Source of the DNA: Nannocystis punicea
GTDB taxonomy: Bacteria > Myxococcota_A > Polyangia > Nannocystales > Nannocystaceae
Length of the DNA: 64,000 nt
Direction: 5' to 3'
Assembly: GCF_026965555.1 (NCBI RefSeq)
Contig: NZ_CP114040.1
Span: 12,354,001 to 12,418,000 of the forward strand
In this document: in pieces, positions 7,514 to 16,267 of the stretch
Numbering within the stretch: position 1 is the first letter of the stretch
Layout: each line of letters starts with the position of its first letter
Position numbers and translations under genes: made by a program
The notes under the pieces: model-generated
Told to the model about the DNA's origin: nothing
Databases searched by the model: none
The model's input: the letters and a program-made list of their open reading frames with translations, nothing else

Positions 7514-10435
7514 TCAGGGCCGCGCCCCGATCGTCACCTGCACGTGGGCGCCGCGCGCCAGCCCGAGCGTCACCGTCGTCTTCGCCGGCGCGTGCGTCAG
7601 CGCCGGGAACAAGTAGCTGTTCGGACCCTGCACGTCCTGCCCGTCGACGCTGACGATCTCGTCGCCGACCGCCACGCCCGCCAGCGCTGCCGGCCCTCTG
7701 GGCCGCACGTGGGCCACGATCCACCGCCGCTTCGTCGGATCTTCGCCGGAAGCCGGCTCGCGGGTCGTGAGGCCGAGGTCGCCCGGCGGCTCGCCGGTGG
7801 CGATCCGCTTGCGCGCCAGGCGGATCGGCGGCAGCTCGACCGTCGACGCCTCGGCCGACAGCATGGTCGGCATCGACGACCAGCCGAACTCTCCGGTCGC
7901 GCTCTGGGGTGACACGCTCACCTGTACCAGGCCGGTCGGTGCGTTGCGGAACTCGAAGCGACCTGACTCATCGGTCAGGTTGTGCTTGCCGTCCTGCGGG
8001 CTCGACCCCGAGCCGCCGCCCGACACCATGACAGTCAGCCCCGGCACCGGCTTGCCCTCGAGGTCGACCACAGTCCCACGCACCGTCACTCTCGGCGCCA
8101 GCTCGATGCGAACCCCCGACAGCTCCTCCCCGGCCGTCACCTTCACCATCGTCTCCGCGTTGCCGGCCCCCGAGCTGACCTGCACCTTGAACTCGCCCGC
8201 CGGCACCTCGGGGAAGCTCCACGCCCCGTTCGTGCGGTAGAACTGATCGTTGCGGCGGTACCCGCTCGCCGCATCGTGGATCACCACCTGAAACTCCTCC
8301 GGCGCCCCGCCGCCCGGTAGCGCCACCATGCCCGCCAGCCGAGCCGCGGGCGGCAGCGTCAGAGTCACCTCGCTCCCGATCGCCACGTGCTCGAGGATCG
8401 CCTCGGCGCCGTAGCGACGGTGCGCCCGCAGCGTGTGCTTCCCGTCGCTCAGGTCGGTCAGGGTGAACCGCCCCTCGGCGTCGGTGAGGTTGGGCCGCTT
8501 GCCGAAGGTCCACCGCGCCTCGCGCGAGCCGCTGCCCTTCGCCGCCCCCGCGCTGTCCGACTCGCGCCCCACGTCGACGAACGCGTCCGCCACCGGCGCG
8601 CCGTGTTCATCGCGCACCACCCCCGAGATCTTCCCGGACGCGCTCGCCACCACCAGGTTCACCGTCGTCACCGCGTCCGCGCGCACCTCGATCTTCTCGC
8701 CCTGGACGTCGTCGTCGCTCGTCCCCGGCGCCCGCAGCTTCTCCCAGCCCTTCTGCACCTCGGCCCGGTACTCGCCCGCGCCCACGTGCTCGATGCGAAA
8801 CGCCCCGTCGTCCGCCACCGTCCTCGAGAACCGGTTCGCCCCGCCGCTCAGCGACACCGACGCCCCGCGCACCGGCTTGCCGTTCGCGTCGCGCACCGTC
8901 CCCCGCACCTCGCCGACCGCCGGCAGCTCGATCCGCACCCCCTCGACGTCCTGTCCCTTGGGCAAGGCCACCTCCAGCGGCCTCGGCGCCGCGCGCGGGG
9001 GCTCCCACGCCGAGACCACCACCTCGTACAGGCCCGGCAGCAGCCCCGCCACCTCGAAGCGCCCGCTCGCATCGGTGCTTCCGCCGAACGACACGATCCG
9101 CTGCGCGTGCGGTCGGCCGGGGTCCGGCTTCGAGCCCGCGTTCACGGTCATTTTTTCCACCGGCCGCCCCCGCGCGTCGACCACCACGCCCCGGATCGAC
9201 CGCCCGCGCGTCACCTTCCACTGGACCCCGGACAGGCTGCGGTCCACGACCTTCACGGCTTCGTACATGTCCTCCGGGACATGTCCTTCGCACCTCACGT
9301 CGACCTTGTACTCGCCTGGTCGTAGCCCTTTCAGGCGCACCACTCCGTCCCCCTCGAGCCCCGCGTACGTCGAGCGACCGCTCGCCCCGTCGCGCAACAT
9401 CACCGACCCGAAGTCGCAATCACCGCCGCCCTCGATCACCACCCGACCCTCGACGAAGAACGCCGGGTGCGCCGGGATCACCAGCGGCTCCGAGGTCTCC
9501 CCCAGCCCCAGCATCACCAGCTCGTCCGCCTGCCCGAACACCTCGTCGGACGCCGCGCTCGGCTTGTACGCCCCCGGCTGCAGCGCATCGAGCCGGAACA
9601 CCCCCTGGGCGTCGGTCATCGTCGACGCCCAGCTCGCTCCGCCGCTCGAGACGCGCACGTCCGCGAGCGGCTCGTTGCTGCCCGCGCGCACCACCTTGCC
9701 GACCAGCACCGCCTCGGGCGTCATGAAGATCTCGTAGAAGTGCCCCGGCGCCACCCCGTTGTCGCGAGCCGGCGCATAGCCCTCGGCCACGGCCTGCAGC
9801 CCGACCTCCCCCGGCCTCACCCACATCGAGAACTCGCCCTCGGGCCCGGTGACGCCGGCCGATTGACGATGCCCCATGAGCCGGGCGCCCTCGATGGGCC
9901 CGCCGCTCAGATCTTTCACCACGCCCCGGACCTCGACGCCGCCGTCCGCGAGCTCGATGTCGACGCCGAGCAGCTCCATCCCCGCCCGCAGATCGATCCA
10001 CTCGCGCCGGCCCGGTCCCTCTCCGCGCGTGTGCAGCGTCGGCATGAAGCCCGGCGCCGAGCCGATCACCTCGTGACGCACCCCGAACAGCCCCGCGATC
10101 CGGTAGTGCCCGTCGCGTTCACTCGTCACGCAGGCCGGCCGTCGCCGCTCTTCCGCGGTCAGCCGCTCGGAAGTCGTCACCGCGCACACCTGCGCCCCCG
10201 CGACCGGCCGCCCTTTCGCGTCCTTCACGAACCCCGAGACCGACGCCCGCGCGCCCAGCCGCGGCTCGAGCACCAGCGCCGGCACCTCCGCCCGTCCGCC
10301 CCCCGCCGTCGCCTGCACCGGCGCGTCGACGACCTCGTTCGCCGCGGACAGAGCCCCATCGTCCCCTTCGCGCAACCACCACAGCACCCCTCCGATCACC
10401 ACCACCAGCGCCGCACCGACGACTCTCCCCCGCAT
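7514..10435 (-). CDS. Exported/membrane-anchored carboxypeptidase-regulatory-like repeat protein with C-terminal PDZ domain (paralogue A)
   Basis: 973 residues from ATG 10435, chosen because AGGAG sits seven bases upstream; the frame extends 13 codons further to ATG 10474 without better signals. A single N-terminal hydrophobic helix (MRGRVVGAALVVVIGGVLWW) anchors or exports it. The body is a chain of roughly eight or nine beta-sandwich modules of the carboxypeptidase-D regulatory type, recognisable by repeated GxVxDxxGxPVxGAxV, DxxGxFxxxxLxxGxY patterns. The last 90 residues form a PDZ domain (IVAHVRPRGPAALAGVAVGDEIVSVDGQDV). It is a tandem duplicate of the gene immediately upstream. No catalytic motif is visible, so an extracellular binding or scaffold role is likely. 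A palindromic element (9265-9286) is read in frame as EGHVPED. Confidence 0.87.
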   Translation of the reverse strand: MRGRVVGAALVVVIGGVLWWLREGDDGALSAANEVVDAPVQATAGGGRAEVPALVLEPRLGARASVSGFVKDAKGRPVAGAQVCAVTTSERLTAEERRRPACVTSERDGHYRIAGLFGVRHEVIGSAPGFMPTLHTRGEGPGRREWIDLRAGMELLGVDIELADGGVEVRGVVKDLSGGPIEGARLMGHRQSAGVTGPEGEFSMWVRPGEVGLQAVAEGYAPARDNGVAPGHFYEIFMTPEAVLVGKVVRAGSNEPLADVRVSSGGASWASTMTDAQGVFRLDALQPGAYKPSAASDEVFGQADELVMLGLGETSEPLVIPAHPAFFVEGRVVIEGGGDCDFGSVMLRDGASGRSTYAGLEGDGVVRLKGLRPGEYKVDVRCEGHVPEDMYEAVKVVDRSLSGVQWKVTRGRSIRGVVVDARGRPVEKMTVNAGSKPDPGRPHAQRIVSFGGSTDASGRFEVAGLLPGLYEVVVSAWEPPRAAPRPLEVALPKGQDVEGVRIELPAVGEVRGTVRDANGKPVRGASVSLSGGANRFSRTVADDGAFRIEHVGAGEYRAEVQKGWEKLRAPGTSDDDVQGEKIEVRADAVTTVNLVVASASGKISGVVRDEHGAPVADAFVDVGRESDSAGAAKGSGSREARWTFGKRPNLTDAEGRFTLTDLSDGKHTLRAHRRYGAEAILEHVAIGSEVTLTLPPAARLAGMVALPGGGAPEEFQVVIHDAASGYRRNDQFYRTNGAWSFPEVPAGEFKVQVSSGAGNAETMVKVTAGEELSGVRIELAPRVTVRGTVVDLEGKPVPGLTVMVSGGGSGSSPQDGKHNLTDESGRFEFRNAPTGLVQVSVSPQSATGEFGWSSMPTMLSAEASTVELPPIRLARKRIATGEPPGDLGLTTREPASGEDPTKRRWIVAHVRPRGPAALAGVAVGDEIVSVDGQDVQGPNSYLFPALTHAPAKTTVTLGLARGAHVQVTIGARP
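9265..9286. repeat. Dispersed palindromic element, in CDS
   Basis: ACATGTCC-TCCG-GGACATGT is a perfect 8-bp stem with a 4-base loop, and its right half overlaps an exact GGACATGTCC (9277-9286). It shows the hairpin and abutted arrangements in one copy. Confidence 0.85.
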
Positions 10436-10541
10436 CTCGTCACTCCTTCGACCTGGTCTTCGGGACATCTTCATCCTCGACCGCGGGGCGAGACTCGCCC
10501 CGCGAACCCCCTATTCCCGGCCCGCCCGCGCCCTTGCCGAC

Positions 10542-10562
10542 ACATGTCCCGGGGGACATATG
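10542..10562. repeat. Dispersed palindromic element between tandem paralogues
   Basis: ATGTCCC-GG-GGGACAT (10544-10559) inside the 129-bp gap between the two PDZ proteins, two bases from the stop codon of the upstream gene. The position suits a transcription terminator or processing hairpin, but no T tract follows. Confidence 0.7.
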
Positions 10563-10564
10563 AT

Positions 10565-13543
10565 TCACGGCGCCTTGCCGGCCGTCACCGACGCGCTCTT
10601 CCCGTTCGCCAGCCCGAGCGTCAGCGTCGTGCCCTCGAGCACCTCCGTCAGCGTCTCGTACAGATAGAAGTTCGCCCCCGTCACGTCCTGGCCGTCGACG
10701 CTGGTGATCTGGTCGCCGAGCTGCACCCCGGCCGTCGCCGCCGGGCTGCCGGGGCGCACGTGCGCCACGATCAGCTGCCGCGTCAACGGATCGGCCCCCG
10801 GCTCCGGCTCCTTGAGCTTGATCCCCAGGTAACCGGTGGCCTCTCCTCCTTTCACCCGCTTGCGCGCCACCTTGATCGGCGCCAGCTCCGTCACCGCCGC
10901 GTCGGCCGACAGCGTCACCGGCACCGTCGTCCACGAGAACTCGTCGCTGGCCCACGAGCGCGGGGTCACGTTCACCTCGACCTTGCCGGTCGGCGAGTTC
11001 AACAATTCGAAGCGACCTTGTTCGTCGGTCACGTAGCGCTTGTCCTCGTCGCCGCCGCTGCCCGACCACGTGCCCGGCGCCGCGACGTAGACGTTCAGCC
11101 CCGCGATCGGCTTGCCCTCGGTGTCCACCACCGTCCCACGCACGGTCACCTTCGGCGCCAGCTCGATGCGGACCCCGGTGGTGTCCTTGCCCGCGCTCAT
11201 CGACGCCTGCACCTCCGCCGTGCCCGGGCCCGCCGACACGCTCACCTTGTACTGCCCGGGCGGCAGCTCCGGCAGGCTCCACGCTCCCCCCGTGCGGTAG
11301 AACTGGTCGCTGCGATGAAAGCCCGTCGTCTCGTCGGTCGCCACGATCGTGAACTCGTCGGGCACCGCCCCGCCGCGCACGTTCACCGTGCCGGACATCC
11401 GCCCCGCCGACGCGATCGTCACCACCACGTCGCTGCCGAGCTCCACGTGCTCGACGATCCCCTCACCGCCGCCCTTGCGGTGCGCGCGGAGCGTGTGCTT
11501 CCCCGTCGGCAACCGCTCGAGCGTGAACTTCCCGTCCTGGTCGGTCAGGTTCGGCTTCTCGAGGAAGTCACCCCAGCGGCCTTGACGGATCCCCGACCCC
11601 GCCGACTTCGCCGCGCTGTCCGACTCGCGCGTCGCCTCGATGAACGCGTCCGCCACCGGCCCACCGTCCTCGTCGCGCACCACCCCGCTGATCCGCCCCG
11701 ACGCGCTCTCGACCACCAGCTTCACCGTCGCTACCTTGCCCTCGCGCACCTCGGCCCGTTCGCCCTGCACGTCGTCGTCGCTGGTCCCCGGCGCGCGCAT
11801 CGTCTCACCCCACCAGCCGAGCCGCGCGGTGATGCGGTAGTCCCCGCCGGCCAGGCTGGGGAAGTGAAAGGTCCCGTCGTCCTTCGAGTTCTCGAACTGC
11901 CAGTGCACCCCGTCGCTGGCGGCGATCTTCGCGGCCGAGATCGGGTTCCCCTTCGGATCGCGCACCGACCCGCGCACCTCGCCGGTCGCCGGCAGCTCGA
12001 TCCGCACCCCCGTCGCGTCCTTGCCCTTCGGCACCTCCACGATCGTCGGCTTGGCCGGCGTCGCTTGCCGTCCCCACGAGTCGACCGACAGCTCGTACGT
12101 CCCCGGCAACAGCCCTGCCAGCTCGAAGCGGCCCTGCGCGTCGGTCTCGGGGCCCCACACGTTCGCCGTCTGGTGCGCGCGCGGCTGGCTCGGGTCCGGC
12201 TTGAGCGACGCCTCGAGGTGCATCTTGGGCGCCGGCTTGCCGCTCGCGAGGACCACCACTCCGCGGATCGACTGCCCCTTCGACACGTCCCAGCGGAGGC
12301 CCGTCACGCTCTTGTCGACGACCTTCACTCGCTCGTAGCGCTCGGCCGACACGAACCCGCGGCAGCGCGCCTCGACCTGATAATCACCGGGTAACACCCC
12401 GCGCTTGCGCACCACCCCGTCGCTCTGGACCGACATCCACGCCTCGCGCCCCTGCGCCGAGTCTCGGATGACCACCGTGCCGTCGTCGCAGCTCCCGCCG
12501 CCCTCGGTCACGATCTTGCCCTCGACGGTGAAGGCCGGGTGCGCCTCGATCACGATCGAAGCCGACGTCTCGCCGAGCCCGAGGATCACCTGCTCCTTCG
12601 CCAGCCCGAGCGCGTCATCGGCCTCGGCCCGCGGCTTGTAGGCGCCGGGCTCGAGCCCCTCGATGCGGAACTCGCCGTTCGCGTCGGTGTACGCCGACTT
12701 CGGCATGAAGCCCCAGTTGCCCGCCACCGCCGTCACCTGCGCGCCCTCGACCGGCTCGCCGCCCTCGCCCGCGCGCACGACCTTGCCGATCAGCACCGCC
12801 TCGGGCGTCAGGAACAGCTCGAACTCGTGGCCCGGCGCCCCGCCCTCCTCGTTGCCCATCGCATAACCTTCGGCGCTCGCCGAGACCCAGACGGACCCCT
12901 CCTTCACCCACGCCGAGAACGACCCGTCGGCCGCGGTCCACGTGAAGGTCGCGTCGGCCGCGACCTGAGCGCCCTCGACCGGTCCGCCGCTCAGGTCCTT
13001 GACGAACCCGTGGATCTCCACGCCACCGTCCTGAAGCGCGATGTCGATGCCCTGCGCCTCCATCTTCGGCCGCAGGTCGATCCAGTCGCGCCGGCTCGCC
13101 CCCTCGCCATGGAAGTACTTCCCCGGCGCGAAGCCTGCCGCGCTCGCCAGCACCGCGTAGCGCACCGGGAACAGCCCCTCGATCCGGTAGTGCCCGTCGC
13201 GCTCGGTCTTCGCGCAGCTCGGTCGCTCCTTGTCCTTCGTCGCCAGCTCGTTCGCGTGGGTGGTCGCGCACACCTGCGCTCCGGCCACCGGCTGACCTTG
13301 AGGATCTCGCACCGTCCCCGCGATCGCCGCCCGGTCGGCGAAGCGCGGGTTCAGCACCAGCTCCGGCCGCACCTCCGGCAAGCTGGCCGCGATCGCCTGC
13401 GCCGGCCCCTCGCCACGCTCCTCCGCCGCCGGCACCGCCGCGCCCCCGGCTCCGCTCTGCCACCACCATAACGCGGCCCCGGCCAGACCCGCGACCACCA
13501 GCAATACCGGCCCTGTCCCTCGCGCTTTCTCTTCCTGTCTCAC
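10565..13543 (-). CDS. Exported/membrane-anchored carboxypeptidase-regulatory-like repeat protein with C-terminal PDZ domain (paralogue B)
   Basis: 992 residues from GTG 13543 (AGG six bases upstream). Same architecture as its downstream neighbour: one N-terminal hydrophobic helix (about 11-28), a chain of carboxypeptidase-regulatory-like beta-sandwich modules, and a PDZ domain (about 905-990, LIVAHVRPGSPAATAGVQLGDQITSVDGQDV). The paralogues align along their whole length, for example GTSDDDVQGE near the middle and ERDGHYRI(A/E)GLF near residue 100, so they arose by tandem duplication. Transcription in the same direction with a 129-bp gap suggests an operon. Probably a large surface or periplasmic binding protein; no enzyme motif seen. 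Confidence 0.87.
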   Translation of the reverse strand: MRQEEKARGTGPVLLVVAGLAGAALWWWQSGAGGAAVPAAEERGEGPAQAIAASLPEVRPELVLNPRFADRAAIAGTVRDPQGQPVAGAQVCATTHANELATKDKERPSCAKTERDGHYRIEGLFPVRYAVLASAAGFAPGKYFHGEGASRRDWIDLRPKMEAQGIDIALQDGGVEIHGFVKDLSGGPVEGAQVAADATFTWTAADGSFSAWVKEGSVWVSASAEGYAMGNEEGGAPGHEFELFLTPEAVLIGKVVRAGEGGEPVEGAQVTAVAGNWGFMPKSAYTDANGEFRIEGLEPGAYKPRAEADDALGLAKEQVILGLGETSASIVIEAHPAFTVEGKIVTEGGGSCDDGTVVIRDSAQGREAWMSVQSDGVVRKRGVLPGDYQVEARCRGFVSAERYERVKVVDKSVTGLRWDVSKGQSIRGVVVLASGKPAPKMHLEASLKPDPSQPRAHQTANVWGPETDAQGRFELAGLLPGTYELSVDSWGRQATPAKPTIVEVPKGKDATGVRIELPATGEVRGSVRDPKGNPISAAKIAASDGVHWQFENSKDDGTFHFPSLAGGDYRITARLGWWGETMRAPGTSDDDVQGERAEVREGKVATVKLVVESASGRISGVVRDEDGGPVADAFIEATRESDSAAKSAGSGIRQGRWGDFLEKPNLTDQDGKFTLERLPTGKHTLRAHRKGGGEGIVEHVELGSDVVVTIASAGRMSGTVNVRGGAVPDEFTIVATDETTGFHRSDQFYRTGGAWSLPELPPGQYKVSVSAGPGTAEVQASMSAGKDTTGVRIELAPKVTVRGTVVDTEGKPIAGLNVYVAAPGTWSGSGGDEDKRYVTDEQGRFELLNSPTGKVEVNVTPRSWASDEFSWTTVPVTLSADAAVTELAPIKVARKRVKGGEATGYLGIKLKEPEPGADPLTRQLIVAHVRPGSPAATAGVQLGDQITSVDGQDVTGANFYLYETLTEVLEGTTLTLGLANGKSASVTAGKAP

Positions 13544-14356
13544 GCAATACCTGGCCTTTCAGACATGCCCATATCTGCATGTCTCGAGACACATGTCATC
13601 CGTGCGCCCCCGTCGCCACCGCTCGCATCGGCGGCGAAAAACTCCGCTCGGCATCGGTGGTCGCGAGCCCACGCCGCCCACTCATCGACGTCCCTCCGAG
13701 CGATCCTCCGGCCGAGAGCGCGATGTCGATCACCACGCGGACCTCGCAATCGCAGATCCCCGGCACGCTCACCGTCGCCGTCTCCGACCCCACGTCGCAG
13801 CCGAGCTCGCCTCTCGCTCGAGACCTGGGCCGAGGTCGCGCGGACGCGCCCATCTGCGCCCGTCCCCGTCCGTCTCGCCGTGTCCCCGGAAAGCCCGCTC
13901 GATCGCCCGCGCCGCCATGCCGGGCGGCCGTTGCCTCGAACTGTCGCACTCGTGAATTCAGGGCCGTGGGCACGCGCGTCTCTCGTCTCGGCGACGTGTC
14001 ATTCGGGACATGTGATTTTTCCGCTACGCACGAAGGCCCGCGGATGTTCCGGGTGACATACGCAGGAGCGGGGGTCCACGATCTCACTTCCGGTCGGATG
14101 CTATCGCCTCGTCGCGGCGGCTTCCTGCGGCTCGGCCCGAGCCTGAGCACGGCGTCCGCGCCGCGCCGTGGACGCTGGGGAATTCCGTCGCTGCGATGCG
14201 AAGAAAGATCTCGCCGGCGATCTGCGTGCGCTGCGAGATCGGCCCCCAGGGAGCTCTGGCCCCCAGTTCCGTCGACTTCGATCCATGACCGCGGCGGCGC
14301 CGCCCTGGCCCGGCCGTGCTGGCACCGGGCGATCAAAGGTGCCACCGTCACCGGGG
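13544..14356. other. Non-coding stretch with palindromic elements
   Basis: About 810 bp between the divergent paralogue B and the nuclease gene. I see no convincing gene: frames that stay open have the reversed codon pattern expected of antisense in GC-rich DNA. It contains degenerate elements near 13555-13597, 13998-14013 and 14043-14058. Promoters for both flanking genes must lie here, but I cannot place a -35/-10 pair with confidence. Confidence 0.55.
13580..13591. repeat. Dispersed palindromic element upstream of paralogue B
   Basis: Perfect TGTCTCGAGACA, flanked by further ACATG and ACATGTC half-sites (13562-13598), 40 bp upstream of the GTG start of paralogue B. It forms a small cluster of half-sites. 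Confidence 0.6.
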
Positions 14357-15664
14357 ATGAGGGTCATCCACGCCGCCGACCTGCACATCGACAGCCCGCT
14401 CCGCGGGCTCGGTCGCATCGAGGGCGCGCCCGTCGACGACATCCGTCTGGCCACCCGACGCGCCTTCAGCCGCCTCGTCGACACCTGTCTCGAAGACCAG
14501 GCCGCCCTCCTGATCCTCGCCGGCGACGTGTTCGACGGCGAGTGGCGCGACTTCAACACCGGCCTCTTCTTCGTCCGCGAGCTCGCCCGCCTGCGCGACG
14601 TCGGCACCCGCGTCGTCATGGTCCGCGGCAACCACGACGCCGAGTCCGTGCTCGCCCGCCACATCCCCCTGCCCGAGCACGTCCACACCTTCCCCGCCGA
14701 GGCCGCCGGCACCCTCGAGCTGCCCGCCCTCGGCCTCGCCGTCCACGGCCAGAGCTACGGCAACCGCAGCGTCGAGGACAACCTCGCCGAGTACTACCCC
14801 GACCGTCGGCGCGACCTCCTCAACATCGGCGTCCTCCACACCAACGCCATCGGCGCCGCCGAGCACAGCAACTACGCCCCCTGCACCGTCCAGCAGCTCG
14901 TGCGCCGCGGCTACGACTACTGGGCTTTGGGACATGTCCACAAGCGCAGCATCCTGCACACCGACCCGTGGGTCGTCTACCCCGGCAACCTGCAGGGCCG
15001 CCACGCCAACGAGGCCGGCGCGCGCGGCTGCACCGTCCTCGACATCGACAACCTGAAGATCCGCAGCGTCGCCCACCGCGACCTCGACGTCCTCCGCTGG
15101 GCCGAGATCTCGCTCGCCGCCGCCGCCGCCGCCGACACCGACGACCTCCTCGGCACCCTGCGCATGCGCCTGCAGCAGATCGTGTTCGAGGCCGGCGGTC
15201 GCCCCGTCCTCGCGCGCGTCCTCGTCGACGGCGCCACTCACTTGCACGCCCGCCTCGCCGCGCACCCCGAGCCGTTCGCCGCCCAGGCGCGGGCGATCGC
15301 CGCCGACCTCGGCGACGTGTGGATCGAGCAAGTCCGCTTCCGCACCCGCCCGCCCGCCGAGACCGAGCACGGCGAGCTGCTCGCCCTGCATCAAGCCCTG
15401 CGCGACGAGCTCCTGGCCCTCGCCGCCGACCCGCAGCGCCTCGCCGAATACGGCCCCGCCCTCGCCCCGCTCGGCGCCCTCGTCGCCCCCTACCTCGGCG
15501 TCCGCCCCGACGACCCCGAACACCTCGCCGCCCGCCTCCCCGAGGTCGAAGCCCTCCTCCTCGGCCTCCTCGCCCCCGACCTCCCGCCCTCGCGCCCCGC
15601 CGCGCACGTCCCCCCGCAAGACCCGGCCCCCCTCCGCGCCAGCGAACACCCCGAGGTCCAATGA
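14357..15664 (+). CDS. SbcD/YhaO-like DNA repair metallophosphoesterase
   Basis: 435 residues from ATG 14357. A calcineurin-like phosphoesterase with the metal-binding motifs in order: DLHID (D8, H10), GDVFDG, GNHDAES, then LHTN and ALGHVHKRS. The HTNA...YAPCTVQQLVRRGYDYWALGH block is typical of the YhaO branch of SbcD/Mre11-like exonucleases. The C-terminal 170 residues are Ala/Leu-rich and helical, probably for partner binding. The SMC-like ATPase gene follows 600 bp downstream on the same strand, the expected nuclease/ATPase pair acting on DNA ends or hairpins. The conserved GHVH metal motif is encoded by an exact GGACATGTCC (14940-14949), so a genomic repeat and a catalytic motif coincide. 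Confidence 0.9.
   Translation: MRVIHAADLHIDSPLRGLGRIEGAPVDDIRLATRRAFSRLVDTCLEDQAALLILAGDVFDGEWRDFNTGLFFVRELARLRDVGTRVVMVRGNHDAESVLARHIPLPEHVHTFPAEAAGTLELPALGLAVHGQSYGNRSVEDNLAEYYPDRRRDLLNIGVLHTNAIGAAEHSNYAPCTVQQLVRRGYDYWALGHVHKRSILHTDPWVVYPGNLQGRHANEAGARGCTVLDIDNLKIRSVAHRDLDVLRWAEISLAAAAAADTDDLLGTLRMRLQQIVFEAGGRPVLARVLVDGATHLHARLAAHPEPFAAQARAIAADLGDVWIEQVRFRTRPPAETEHGELLALHQALRDELLALAADPQRLAEYGPALAPLGALVAPYLGVRPDDPEHLAARLPEVEALLLGLLAPDLPPSRPAAHVPPQDPAPLRASEHPEVQ
14940..14949. repeat. GGACATGTCC core in CDS, encodes the GHVH metal motif
   Basis: Exact 10-mer read as Gly-His-Val in the conserved GHVHKRS metal-binding motif of the nuclease gene. Because the motif is conserved in the family, this copy may be coincidental rather than inserted. 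Confidence 0.7.
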
Positions 15665-15755
15665 CCCGGCGCGGCCCAGGCCTCCGCTCGCCCGCACGAC
15701 GGGCGAGCCCCGGCGCTCGCTCGTCCACGGTGCCATCCACACGCGCCGCTCACCC

Positions 15756-15775
15756 ACATGTCTCTTCAGACATGT
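15756..15775. repeat. Dispersed palindromic element, intergenic
   Basis: ACATGTCT-CTTC-AGACATGT: perfect 8-bp stem and four-base loop, about 90 bp downstream of the nuclease stop codon. Confidence 0.8.
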
Positions 15776-16039
15776 CCTACAAGCCATCCGCATCAAGTCG
15801 GCATTCCACTCCGCTCGCATCCATGGCCGAGGCCTTCGACGCTCACCGAGGGGCGGGCCGGGCGCGGCGCAATTGGGACGCAGAGAAGGATGAAGGGCCA
15901 CCGGGCGGACCTTCGGACATGTCCCATGTGCCATCCGCATCAGTCTTGACGCGTCGGCACCCAAGTCCGCTCACACCGCTGAGCGGGGCCGGCGATCCTC
16001 GCCGAGGGGCGGGCCGGGCGCGGCGCAATTGGGACGCAG
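15770..16039. repeat. About 156-bp imperfect tandem duplication between nuclease and ATPase genes
   Basis: Two units share, in order, a CATGTCC half-site, GCCATCCGCATCA, a GTCGGCA...CCGCTC stretch, and an exact 38-bp block at 15846-15883 and 16002-16039 that includes GGCGCAATTGGGACGCAG. The offset is 156 bp. The units lie wholly in the roughly 600-bp non-coding gap and each contains a palindromic element, including an exact GGACATGTCC at 15915-15924. Confidence 0.8.
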
Positions 16040-16267
16040 CGAGAGGCCCCATGCCTGACGCAGAGCCGCCGAGCCGATCGTCGGACAGGTCTCATGAATC
16101 CCATCGGCGGCGAGCATCTGGCATGGCAGGTCTCGCGTCGCGAGGGCCCCGTTCTCGCCGCGCCCGGCCCGCCCCCTCCCAGGTCTCCACGGCCCCGCGC
16201 TTCCGGATCGGGCACGGCCTTCGCCTCCTCGCGCGCTCTCCGAAGTCACGATGGCAGAAGAGACCCC

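Noticed and set aside
13596..14351. 251-codon minus-strand frame before the nuclease gene
   Set aside because: Arg/Ser/Pro-rich composition with no domain or ribosome site, and it runs through palindromic elements in non-coding DNA.
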